DNA of 64,000 bases, taken from Narthecium ossifragum. Its lineage: Eukaryota; Streptophyta; Magnoliopsida; Dioscoreales; Nartheciaceae. The notes below the pieces were generated by a model. The model had not been told where the DNA came from and ran no database searches. It saw nothing but the letters and a program-made list of their open reading frames with translations. A program made the translations under genes and the position numbers. The DNA lies in contig OY986973.1 of assembly GCA_963920575.1 (NCBI GenBank), forward strand, positions 4,319,054-4,383,053, given 5' to 3'. Shown one piece after another: positions 20,635-30,922 of the stretch (positions within the stretch are counted from its first letter, which is position 1; each line of letters starts with the position of its first letter).

Positions 20635-21833
20635 CTAATATTCCTGCAGATCATCGCCGAATTCACTGCCACTCCCGCGCGCACTTCCTCCGTGCTGACC
20701 TCCTCCATACCCAGCTCCCCCGTACTGGCTTCCTCCATATTGACTCCCTCCGTATTGGCTTCCTCCGTATTGATCTCCTCCGTACTGACCACCTTCGTAG
20801 CCAGTACCTTTGTGCTGACTTCCTCCGTACTCAACTCCTCCGAGTGCTGAAGATCCTCCACATTGTGGTTGTCTTATGGTTTTATTCAAAATTGCTTGTT
20901 TTTTTTGTCGAAAATATTCACGTTCCGAAGTATCATTGATATTATTCAAATTTATTAACATGATTTCGTTATCTTGTTGAGCACTCCGAAGTTCTAACTT
21001 TTTCCTATCATTTCCAGCCTTCAACATCATAAGTTGATGCATAGATGATCTGTCATTTTCTTGTTGTTCTTTACCTCTTTTTAAAATCTTCAAGATTTCT
21101 TCATTTTCTTGAGTTATGGCTTCAACATCATAACTTCTACCACTTACTTGTCTCCTCTTTGCCTTTTCTTTTTTCCTTCCAGTAGGTTGACTATTTGGAT
21201 CAGAGATTGGCGATTGTTCATCAGCAGTGGCAGGGTAAATTACATCGTCGTCTGCATTTAAGTCTATAGATTTTCGACGAGTGGAAGAGTTAGAATCAAA
21301 ATCTTCAGACATACCAATATTTAGTGATTTCGAAGCAATTGTAGACTCGACACATGTATCTACTCACTTTTCCGCATCCTTCAAAATCGACCAAACATGT
21401 TCAAATTGAAATCCTTTTGTCTCCTATGGATCTTCTTGGTATAACATTTTCGCATCATTGAGCTAAAAAAAATGATGGTAAGTGTAATAAGATACACCAT
21501 AATATACAAGAACATTAGAAATATAATTTAAATACTTACAATATCGAGGTCGAAAGCACTGCTCGGGTTACGGCGCTCTATCTGTCGAATACATCCTCGA
21601 AATTTGTTGATATTATTTATAATCATTTGCATACATCATGATAGAGATTTCGGGGTTCTACGTCCTTCGCAAGAACTAGGCCTTGTATTGTGAAACATGG
21701 TCGAAATTCTTTCCCACAACTTGTCTTTTTTTTTATTGGCACCCATAACTGGGTCTTGAGTGACCTCAAGCCATGCATAACATAAGGCTTGATCTTCTTT
21801 CGGTAAGAATGCTTTTTCACGACTAGAAGCCAT
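20635..21833 (-). pseudogene. Harbinger ORF1, Myb/SANT-like protein, with nonsense codon
   Basis: The start ATG is at 21833: MASSREKAFLPKEDQALCYA, a trihelix/SANT-like DNA-binding segment with DPVMGANKKKDKLWERI. After a likely intron (about 21538-21463 on minus) comes LNDAKMLYQEDP, a TAG stop, and GFQFEHVWSILKD. A long open frame follows from 21312 with an NLS-like GRKKEKAKRRQ, a coiled region and a C-terminal tail of repeated GGSQYGG units. In this superfamily ORF1 works with the transposase to bind element ends. The stop and small disruptions near 21600 make this copy inactive. Confidence 0.8.
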
Positions 21834-21945
21834 AAAGGAAAATGAAAGAGATGTGAAGGGAACGTTGGTGTGCAATTGAAAGAGCATGTAGCAATATTTA
21901 TAGGATTCGATTGAGACATGTGGATAGGATTTTAAATATAAGAAT

Positions 21946-22480
21946 CTAGTGTTCCTGGTAAAGATAAAGCCTCTGATTTTCTGATAGGATTTGATTGATG
22001 ATAGTAGAGATATGTGGATAGGATTTTAAAGATAAGAATTCAATGTTGCGGATAAAGACAAAGCCTCTGATTTCCTGATAGGATTTGATTGATGATAGAA
22101 GAGATATGTGGATAGGATTTTGAAGATAAGAATCCAATGTTATAGGATTTGATTGATAATAGAAGAGATATGTTGATAAGATTTTGAAGATAAGAATCCA
22201 ATGTTGCAGATAAAGACAAAGCTTCTGATTTCCTGATAGAATTTGATTGATGATAGAAGAGATATGTTGATAAGATTTTGAAGATAAGAATCCAATGTTG
22301 CGGATAAAGACAAAGCCTCTGATTTTCTGATAGGATTTGATTGTTGATAGAAGAGATATGTGGATAGGATTTTGAAGATAAGAATCCAATGTTGCGGATA
22401 AAGACAAAGCCTATGATTTTTTCTGATAGGATTTGATTGATGATAGAAGAGATATGTTGATAAGATTTTGGAGATAAGAA
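21946..22480. repeat. Tandem repeat of about 94 bp
   Basis: Roughly five to six units, one of them shortened (near 22140). Each unit contains AAAGCCTCTGATTT, CTGATAGGATTTGATTGATG, AGAGATATGT and GATAAGAATCCAATGTTGCG. The start-to-start distance is 94-96 bases (e.g. 21967, 22061, 22219, 22313, 22409). It lies between the divergent ORF1 and transposase, that is in their shared promoter region. Confidence 0.85.
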
Positions 22481-22590
22481 TCCAATATTTGTATCGGTAG
22501 CTATCTCACATTTCTATAAAAGCAACAGTTTGCACTTGAGTGAAATCAAGATCTGCCGCTACCTAAGTTTGCTCTCTCCCCCTCTCCAAA

Positions 22591-23952
22591 ATGAATCATG
22601 GAGCTGGGTCATCACATTTACCATATTCATCCTCTTTTGATGATGAATTATTTTCTCAATATTTTCAAGAGTGGGAGGAAGAAACGACTGAGTGGGTGAA
22701 AGAGGATGAAATCTTGGCTCATATTTATACCTCCAACAAGGCCAAAATTGCCTATCAACTTGAAGATGATGAGCAACCAGGACGCAGAGGTTCAGTACCT
22801 GGTCATGTGGTGATCAACCGCGGGAGGGTCGAAGGTAATACAAGATTATGGAATGACTACTTCTCTGATAACCCCACATATGGCGATAATCTATTTCGTA
22901 GAAGGTTTCGAATGTGAAGGAATCTATTTCTCTGTATTGTCGTTGCAGTATAAGAGCACGACAATTTCTTCGTTCAAAAGAAAGATGGTATTGGTAAGCT
23001 TGGATTATCTACTTTATAAAAAATTACAGCAGCATTTCGTATGTTGGCATATGGAACATCAGCTGATAGTACTGACGAATATATTCGGATTGGTGAGTCA
23101 ACTGTAATCCAATGTTTGAAGAGATTTTGCAGGGCAATTGTAGAGGTGTACAAAGATGAATATTTGAGATATCACAATGCAAATGATGTTGCAAGATTGT
23201 TACAGAAAGGCGAAGAACGAGGGTTTCCAGGAATGTTGGGAAGTCTAGATTGCATGCATTGACAATGGAAGAATTGCCCAACGGCATGGGCAGGGCAATA
23301 TTCAGGACGTCATGGAGGGCCAACTATTATTCTTGAGGCAGTAGCATCATATGACTTGTGGATATGGCATGCATACTTCGGCTTACCAGGCTCAAACAAT
23401 GATATTAATGTACTACAGTCGTCTCATTTGTTCGTAAACTTAACACAAGGTATTACCCCTCCTGCTCATTATACAATTCAAGGAAAAAATTATGACATTG
23501 GTTATTATTTAGCCGATGGCATATACCCGAAATGGTCGACACTTGTTCAAACCATTTCTCAGTCACAAGATTAAAGAAAACAATATTTCGCAATGATGCA
23601 AGAAGCATGCCGGAAAGATGTGGAGCGGGCATTCGGAATTCTTCAATCAAGATTTGCCATTGTTAAGGGCCTAGCATGTTTTTGGGATAAACGTGTGCTA
23701 CATGATATCATGACTGCTTGTGTTATAATGCATAATATGATTGTCGAAGATGAACGAGATGAAGATGAAAGTGATGTCATTTCTACTCCACCACGTACTC
23801 AGCATGTTGATGAGATGAAGGCAAGTGAATCCGAACGATTTCGTCAGTTTCTTAATCGACATAAAAAGATCAAGGACAAAGAAGCACATTTTGCACTTCG
23901 AAATGCACTGATTGAACATTTATGGGAACGACATGGCAATGAAGAGATGTAA
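22591..23952 (+). pseudogene. Harbinger DDE transposase, broken
   Basis: The ATG at 22591 opens MNHGAGSSHLPYSSSFDDEL. The conserved region follows in pieces: RRGSVPGHVVINRGR and YFSDNPTYGDNLFRRRFRM, then a frameshift near 22915; MLAYGTSADSTDEYIRIGES with FCRAIVEVY; GFPGMLGSLDCMH with TGA where Trp is expected; a block with FGLPGSNNDINVLQSS; YYLADGIYP; an in-frame TAA near 23572; then ACRKDVERAFGILQSRFAIV and a complete C-terminus to 23952. These are the HARBI1/PIF DDE blocks. At least one frameshift and two nonsense codons inactivate it. Confidence 0.88.
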
Positions 23953-24543
23953 CGTTTTTATCTATATTCAATATTTTTCACGTCTTAATGCATATTAAAT
24001 TAAAATTCTCAATGTTTAGTGTGTAAGATTCGTCTTCATTTTAGTATTCTGCACAAATACCTGTAGATAATGTAATTACAATTAGAATTAATTTTATTAA
24101 AAACCCACGTACTAATATATAATTTAAAAACCCAATGATGAAAAAACAACAGTAAAAAAATAATTTATATACAATTAGATAAATAATAATTAAAAAGTAT
24201 TCAATATTAGTCTTGTTTTGTAGGGATCGACAAGAGTTTTTCATTGATATATTATTTATTCTAAATAAATTAGTAATTTTAAAGTTACACAAATTATTGT
24301 AGTTAAGGTACTTTAGCTATAGGATATATTAGTAATTTAAAATTAAATGAAAAGAGTACAAAAGGTAATTTAGGAATTATAAATATTATTAAATACCATT
24401 GCTGCATAAATGCTGCTGGGTTTGTTTAGTTGCATTTATGCAGCTGAGAGGGGGCGCTGCATTTTTGCAGTCAGGTTTGCAGCCGGTTGGATTGACATCG
24501 GGCTACAAAATTCAGTTTTGCAGCCCGGTTGGAGTTGCTCTGA

Positions 24544-25630
24544 GAGCATCTCCAACCGGGCGGTAGTTTGGACTGCATTTATGCAGCTCCTCCCTCAAGT
24601 ATATGCAGCGAGTGAAAATGAGCTGTATTTTTATTTTATTATTTTAATAATTCTCATATTACCTCTTGATATGTTTTCCATCTAATTCTAAATTATTAAT
24701 ATATTCTATAATTAAAGTACCTTAACTACAATAATTAATGTAATTTTAAAATTACTGATTTATTTAGAATAAATATTACTTCAATGGAAAACTCTTGTCG
24801 ATCCCTACAAAACAAGACTAATACTGAATACTTTTTAATTATTATTTATCTATTTGTAAATAAATTATTTTTTGACTGGTTTTGTTTTTCATCATTGGGT
24901 TTTTAAATTATACATCAGTAAGTGGGGTCTTCATTAAATTAATTATAATTATAATTATATTATCTAAAGGTATTTGTGCAGAACAAGATAACGAAATCAT
25001 GTTAATAAATTTGGATAGTATTAATGATACTTCGGAACGTGAATATTTTCGGCAGAAAAACAAGCAATTTTGAATAGAATCATAAGACAACCACAATGTG
25101 GGTAATCTTCAGCACTCGGAGGAGTTGAGTACGGAGGAAGTCAGCACAGAGGTACTGGCTACGAAGGTGGTCAATACGGAGGAGACCAACATAGAGGAGA
25201 TCACTATGGAGAAGGCCAGTACGGAGGAAGCCAATACGGGGGAGCTGGGGTATGGAGGAGGTCAGTACGGAGGAAGTGCACGCGGGAGTGGCAGTGAATT
25301 CGGCGATGATCTGTCGGAATATTAGTATTTTTTTATTTTTTGTACTATTTTATCATTAATTGCTGAAATGTAATGTTTTCTGTATTTTAGTTAACTATGT
25401 AATTTTTTTCAGTATTTTAGTTAATTTTATATTGCTTTCTATATTATAGTTAATTATATAATATTTTCTGTATTTTATACACTCTTTTTTATTATTAATT
25501 ATCTTAAATATAATATTATTATTGAAGAAATCTTTTTTTTTAGAGGGAACCATTTGCATCAACTGCTTCTCCAAATATAGAGTCAAAAGTAGATTCGCTG
25601 GATAAAATGCAGCCAGCGTTGGAGTTGTCC
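24544..25630 (-). mobile_element. PIF/Harbinger element 2, internally deleted, inverted
   Basis: Starts GAGCATCTCCAACCGGGC and ends, on the other strand, GGACAACTCCAACGCTGGCT. It is flanked by TGA (24541-24543) and TAA (25631-25633). It is a reverse-complement, shortened version of element 1: 24660-24980 mirrors 24030-24400, and 24980-25330 mirrors 20640-20990 (the ORF1 3' end). It lacks the transposase region. It is 1087 bp long. Confidence 0.8.
24985..25325 (+). pseudogene. 3' fragment of Harbinger ORF1
   Basis: Begins with DNEIMLINL and DTSEREYFRQK as in the ORF1 of element 1, then breaks frame. It ends with the same repeated Gly/Tyr coding region in partly shifted frame and SARGSGSEFGDDL. 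The upstream DNA-binding part is absent. Confidence 0.8.
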
Positions 25631-26290
25631 TAAAGGTCAACTAAAAGAGGGTGCAAAAGTTGGCAAGTTGGTCAAAAAAAATAGAAGCAGCAGAGCTTTC
25701 ACAGGTCATGGCTAGCAAGCATTGGTGTGGATGATTGGGTGAGTGAAATCACCGAAAAAGACCATCTGATCTGGGTCATGTTCATGCACGTAATTTTAAA
25801 TATTTCTTTCTCGGGTAATTCAAGATACATAACAAGAGTTACTAATTACACTAGAATACTGTTGAAGTTAACAACCGAACATTATACTATGTAACATATA
25901 TGTTCCGTGGACCGTCATCAAACTAGCACAAATTACACACAGTTCGCTGATTACAATGATATATAGATTTATTTTTTAAAAAAATAATATTTTTAAGGGT
26001 TGTATTTATTTTAAAATTTAAAAGAAGCATAGAGACAAATATCATTATTTAAAAGAAAATATAAATAATAATTTTATATTATGCTCATCTTAATTAGATC
26101 CAATTCCTTAACACCAACTAAACCGCTGTAGCGCGATCATGATTGTATTTAGATATTTAAAAGAATAAAATATTAATTAGTATTTAGATAGTGATGATTC
26201 TAAACGGATATACTAATTTTTTATATGTTGGTATGAATCATATAAATGAGAAAAGGTATATAGGACTCTATTTTTATACCCAACAACACA
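25631..26290. other. Distal SDR promoter relic, then AT-rich spacer
   Basis: 25631-25790 matches 27325-27480 upstream of SDR4: CTAAAGGTCAAC, AAGTTGGT, GCAGCAGAGCTTTC, TCATGGCT, GCAAGCATTGG, TGGATGATT. It is therefore the distal part of the SDR3 upstream region, split off by the insertions. From 25791 to 26290 the sequence is AT-rich with nothing recognised. Confidence 0.6.
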
Positions 26291-26410
26291 TAATTTATTC
26301 TTGGATGAAGAAATTAAGAGCACAAATTTGATCATTCATTCTTAGTTTCTTACGGCGAAGACTGAAGAGTGATATAATGATATCAAACAACTTCCGACGG
26401 ACTTGATAGA

Positions 26411-27187
26411 CTACACGTATCCTCCGTTGACCCTGATCACCTGACCGTTGATCCACTCGCCGGCGTCGCTCGTCAAGAAACCGACCACCGGCGTCACGTC
26501 CTTCGTCTCCCCGAGCCGTCCCATCGGGTTCATCTCGGCCAAATGTCTTATAACCTCCTCCGTCGTCCCTGCATAAAACAAATCCGTCGCCACCGGGCCT
26601 GGTGCCAGGCAGTTGGCAGTGATCCTCGTCCCCTTGAGCTCCTTCGCCAGTATCTTGGTCATCGCCTCCACCGCCGCCTTCGAAGCCGTGTACGCGCAAT
26701 AAGTCGGCGTGGAAGTGCCGACCAACGACGACGAGAACGTGATTATCCTCCCTCCGCCGCCATGCGCCAGCCGCCTCGCCGCCTCTTGGCAGCACAAGAA
26801 CGTGCCCTTGGTGTTGATGGCAAAAGTCCTGTCGTAATCTTCTTCGGTCGTGTCGGCTAACGTCGGATATTTGGAGTCCATGACGCCGGCGGAGCACACC
26901 AGTATGTGGGCTTTGGTGCCGAAGGCGGCCTCGGCGCTGTCGAAGAGCGCCTTCACGTCCTCCGCCTTGGAAACGTCGGCGCGCACTGCGACCGCATGAG
27001 ACGGGGAGGTTTTGTTGATCTCAGCAGCGACGAGGTCGGCAGCGGAAGAGGAGGAGGTATAGTTGACCACAAGACGAGCACCGAGGGAAGCCAGGTGGAG
27101 GGCGATGGCTCGGCCGATGCCGCGCGACGAGCCGGTCACGATGGCCACTTTGCCGGCCAGCGGAGCAGGCGAGTCAACACTAGCCAT
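26411..27187 (-). CDS. Short-chain dehydrogenase/reductase (SDR4), complete active site
   Basis: An intronless frame of 258 residues on the minus strand, GC-rich. Cofactor loop TGSSRGIG (18-25), Asn125 in FAINTKGTF, Ser in ITFSSSLV (13 residues before Tyr), and the active-site motif YTASK with Tyr166 and Lys170. The C-terminus reads GQVIRVNGGYV. Family: classical SDR, plant NADPH-dependent aldehyde reductase-like group, which reduces reactive aldehydes or ketones with NADPH. This assignment and any substrate are inferred from family resemblance. Of the SDR copies here it is the only one with full length and all four catalytic residues, so it is the best candidate for an active enzyme. Its upstream region is partly preserved at SDR3. 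Confidence 0.94.
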   Translation of the reverse strand: MASVDSPAPLAGKVAIVTGSSRGIGRAIALHLASLGARLVVNYTSSSSAADLVAAEINKTSPSHAVAVRADVSKAEDVKALFDSAEAAFGTKAHILVCSAGVMDSKYPTLADTTEEDYDRTFAINTKGTFLCCQEAARRLAHGGGGRIITFSSSLVGTSTPTYCAYTASKAAVEAMTKILAKELKGTRITANCLAPGPVATDLFYAGTTEEVIRHLAEMNPMGRLGETKDVTPVVGFLTSDAGEWINGQVIRVNGGYV

Positions 27188-27500
27188 AGTGCTCTAATAA
27201 AGCTGAAGTAAATTAGAAAGACGCTTACTAGTGAGTTTGGATTGCTAAACACAAGGATGGGGTTGGTATTTAAAAGAAGGAGAGAGGGAGAGAGAGAGAT
27301 TAGGGTAGCAATCCTTGCATTGTTCTAAAGGTCAACAGACAGGGTGTAAAAGCTTCCAAGTTGGTAAAAAAAAAGAGAGGAGCAGCAGAGCTTTCGGAAT
27401 TCGGACGTCATGGCTGATGCAAGCATTGGCTGGATGATTATTAGATGAGCGACATCACTGAAATGGACCGTTCTGTTTTCAATTGGAGAGAGTAGTAGCT
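27188..27500 (-). promoter_or_regulatory. SDR4 upstream region
   Basis: Contains a TATTTAAAAG TATA-like stretch about 80 bases from the ATG and a GA-rich run (27280-27300). It is conserved with 19679-19775 and 25631-25790, which marks it as the ancestral SDR promoter of this subgroup. Confidence 0.5.
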
Positions 27501-27584
27501 TTTTGCCAGCCACTACAAAATTGACACATCACCTCATTGAGTTTTTTATTATATAATATTTAATTAAAAAAAAGTCTTATTACT

Positions 27585-27609
27585 ACGAGAACGTGATTAT
27601 CCTCCCTCC
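27585..27609 (-). repeat. 25-bp scrap of SDR coding sequence
   Basis: ACGAGAACGTGATTATCCTC plus CCTCC is identical to 26731-26755 inside SDR4. The flanks are unrelated. It is probably a filler fragment from break repair or the remains of another SDR copy. Confidence 0.6.
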
Positions 27610-27658
27610 AACTGCGCCCGCGCCCCTTCATACCCGCGAACCGGCATCGGGAACGCTG

Positions 27659-27688
27659 CCCCCCCCCCCCCCCCCACCCCCCCACCCC
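27659..27688 (+). repeat. Poly-C tract
   Basis: About 28 C within 30 bases, broken by single A residues. The complementary G-runs could form a quadruplex. Sequence accuracy here is doubtful. Confidence 0.7.
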
Positions 27689-28559
27689 ATCGATCCCCAC
27701 ACCACCACGTCACCACCATCACTTCTCCTCCGTCACCACTAACCCACACAGCTGTCGTAGACTATCCACTCCCACCATCACATCCCTGATTTGGCAAAGC
27801 GCTACATCATCATCATCTTAGTTGAGCCAAAAGACTAAGCTGCATAATTTTTTTTTTTTGCCAAAATAGACTCCCAATGTTCATATCAGGTAGATTCAGA
27901 CCCTTTCACTGATTTTTTAGGACAGAGGACCCCAAAGTATATGAATTCCTAAATTACCCCTCCCTTCACGTGCCATGGATGACCATCCGTCTCTCCTTAT
28001 CATTACAGCATTTAATGCATAGGTTTTTTTAAAAAAAACCTCTCGTCGCATTCCCTTCACGTGCCATGAATGACCATCCGTCTCTTCTTATCATTACAGC
28101 ATTTAATGCATAGGTTTTTTAAAAAAAAACCTCCCGTCGCATTAAATGTGACGGGATGTGTCTTCTTGTTCCTTCTTCCCAAGCCTGATCCTCTCTCCCG
28201 CCATCTTCTACTCTCCCTCTCCATTGCCTTCTCTTCTCTTCTCCATTTTCAGTTTCTCCCTTATTCTTTCATGACTCATCCATTTCCATTGCCTCATCTC
28301 CTCCCTTTCCACTGTCTACTCTTCTCTTCTCCCTTATTCGTTCATCTCTCCTCTCTATCAACTGCCTCCTCTTTTCTACCTTCGATCGTCGCAGTTTTCT
28401 TCGCTAAAATAGTTCACCGGAGAGAGCTCTCCACACATGCAAGGCGATGAGAAGCGTTCCGCTGCATTGCCACTTCAACGGACGGGTTATAAATCATGAA
28501 TGCGATGAGAGAGCTCTCCACACATGCAAGGCGATGAAAAGCTTTCCAATGTAAAACGC

Positions 28560-29160
28560 AGTCATTTTGACGCTACACGTGTATTTGTTATACCGATACG
28601 TGTATTGTTTGAAAACGCGTGTTACAAAAAAAAGGTGTAACTCTATGATGGAAGCACGGGTTTAATGTTTAGATGTGTGTGTGTGAAATTCTACATACGA
28701 GTATTTGTTACAACGATACGTGTATGTTTTATAATGGTACGTGTATGGTTTATAACGGTACGTGTATGTTTTATAACGGTACGTGTATTGTTTGAAAACA
28801 CGTGTTATAAAAAGAAAGGTGTAACTCTATGATGGAAGCACAGGTTTAATGTTTAGATGCGTGTGTGTGAAATTCTACATACGTGTATTTGTTATAACGA
28901 TACGTGTATGTTTTATAACGATACGTGTATGTTTTGAAAACGTGTGATTCAAAAGAATGTGTAACTCTATAATGGAAGCACGTGTATAATTTTTAGATGC
29001 GTGTGTGTGAAATTTTACATACGTGTTTTCACTTCCAAGCACGCGTATTGATGAATGTGTACAAGGTTTGTTACATACCACCCAAACAACTTAACATCAA
29101 CGCAAACAGTTTGTTACATACCACCCAAACAACTTAACATCAAGGCAAACAGTATGATAC
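28560..29160 (+). repeat. Left subterminal repeat block of the MULE
   Basis: Tandem arrangement of units containing TACGTGTATGTTTTATAACG, GTGTAACTCTATGATGGAAG, TTTAGATGCGTGTGTGTGAA and ATTCTACATACGTGTA. The same block occurs inverted on the right side (29370-29600 and 30484-30917), so the TIRs effectively extend over more than 1 kb on each side. Confidence 0.85.
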
Positions 29161-29369
29161 ATCAACTAAACTACTTCTTCTTTGCGGCTCGTGTTGGAGC
29201 AACCTTTCTTTTATCCCCGCCGTGTTTCCTCGCAGTTTCCTCATGAGCTAGCTCGGTGGGCAATTCCGCTTCAGTAGGTATTGGGAGGAGCCATGCCCCG
29301 CGGGAGGGAGGAAGAGGCTTCGGCCACCGTGTTAAGTTGTTTGAGTGGTATCCCCATCGATATGTAACA
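29161..29369. other. Unique core of the MULE
   Basis: A ~200-base centre between the inverted arms. It has a GC-rich stretch around 29210-29325. No known domain is recognised. It is too short for a gene. Confidence 0.5.
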
Positions 29370-29600
29370 AACTGTTTGCCTTGATATTAAGTTATTTGGG
29401 TGGTATGTAACAAACTGTTTGCGTTGATGTTAAGCTGTTTGGGTGGTAGGTAACAAACCTTGTACACATTCATCAATACGCGTGCTTGGAAGTGGAGACA
29501 CGTATGTAGAATTTCACACACACGCATCTAAAAATTATACACGTGCTTCCATCATAGAGTTACACATTCTTTTGAAACACACGTTTTCAAAACATACACG

Positions 29601-30483
29601 CAGGGCCGGCCCTGAGTTTTTCTGGGCCCAAGGCGGAAGATAAAAATAGGGCCCCGTACCTTCTAAAATATATAAAAAAATTTCACTTCGAAAAACAAAC
29701 TTTATGAGAAACATAGACCGACTAAGATCATCATTTTGATTTTCTCCTGCATTCTCAATTTCATTCATCAATTGATCATGTTCTTCACCTCATTCTCATT
29801 CTCTTGTACGGTTGCATCTGCTAAAGTATGTGATTCTTTATCAATTATATTCAAGTACTTACTAAGAGATCCGGCTTTGAAGCTTCATTAATGCATCTCT
29901 TTTTTACTTTTCTTTTCTTTTTTGAGCACCAAAAGATACTTTTTAATAGGAGCCATAAACTACAAAGTACCAGTCTCTACCACGATGAGTAAATGAAATG
30001 AGTACCTCGACGGGGTCGCCAAGGAGCGAGAGCGAGTATGCGATAACTAATCTTCCACACAAAACCCTTGTCTCTATCTCTCTTCTCTCCTTTTTTTCCT
30101 TCCTCTGCCGCAGCCACTCACAATCAGACCTTTTTTTCTTTCCTCTGCTGCAGCCACCCACCCACCCGCATGCTCCACACGAGACTTTTTCTCTCAAAAC
30201 CTCTCTTCTCTCTCACCCGTACAAACTCTTTACAACCCTAACTTCTAGTTGCGGGTTCTACCTCCTTTTTTAAACCACATATTTAGGGCATTGGAATTAG
30301 AGAGAAAATCAAAGTAAACTTGAGCTCTAATTAATTACATGAACTAATCAATTAGTAAACCCAATTTAGACTTAATGAGATATGATCTAATCAATTAAAG
30401 AGATCCTAATAGGAATTTTGGGCCCCCTAGGATTGTGGGCCCTAGGCACAGGCCTCTTGGGCCTTGCCTCAGGGCCGGCTATG
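29601..30483. mobile_element. hAT nonautonomous element nested in the MULE
   Basis: The ends are CAGGGCCGGCCCTGAG on the left and, complemented, CATAGCCGGCCCTGAG on the right. A perfect 8-bp target duplication CATACACG (29593-29600 and 30484-30491) splits one of the MULE subterminal repeats. An 8-bp duplication with CAGGG-type ends is diagnostic for hAT. 883 bp, no transposase. Confidence 0.9.
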
Positions 30484-30922
30484 CATACACGTACCGTTAT
30501 AAAACATACACGTATCGTTATAACAAATACACGTATGTAGAATTTCACACACACGCATCTAAACATTAAACCCGTGCTTCCATCATAGAGTTACACCTTT
30601 CTTTTGTAACACGCGTTTTCAAACAATACACGTACCGGTATAAAACATACACGTACAGTTATAAAACATACACGTACCGTTATAAAACATACACGTGCCG
30701 TTATAAAACATACACGTATCGTTATAACAAATACACGTATGTAGAATTTCACACACACGCATCTAAACATTAAACCCGTGCTTCCATCATAGAGTTACAC
30801 CTTTCTTTTGTAACACGCGTTTTCAAACAATACACGTATCGGTATAACAAATACACGTGTAGCGTCAAAATGACTGCGTTTTACATTCGAAAGCTTTTCA
30901 TCGCCTTGCATGTGTGGAGAGC

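Larger units (their letters stand above)
20313..24540 (+). mobile_element. PIF/Harbinger transposon 1, degenerate
   Basis: Ends are GAGCATCTCCAACGCTGG on the left and, on the complementary strand of the right end, GAGCAACTCCAACCGGGC, with subterminal GCAAAAATGCAGC repeats. It is flanked by TAA (20310-20312) and TGA (24541-24543); the family's target duplication is TWA, so the second may be a mutated TAA. Inside are the two expected divergent genes, a Myb-like ORF1 on minus and a DDE transposase on plus, both with stops. The second element follows directly in opposite orientation. Confidence 0.85.

Noticed and set aside
27659..27688. Poly-C tract as a candidate regulatory G-quadruplex
   Set aside because: Real as a sequence feature, but homopolymer runs are error-prone and nothing links it to a gene.
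28560..29050. Regularly spaced repeats considered as a CRISPR-like array
   Set aside because: Plant nuclear context. The spacers are themselves repeated and the block occurs inverted on the other MULE arm, so it is a transposon subterminal repeat.
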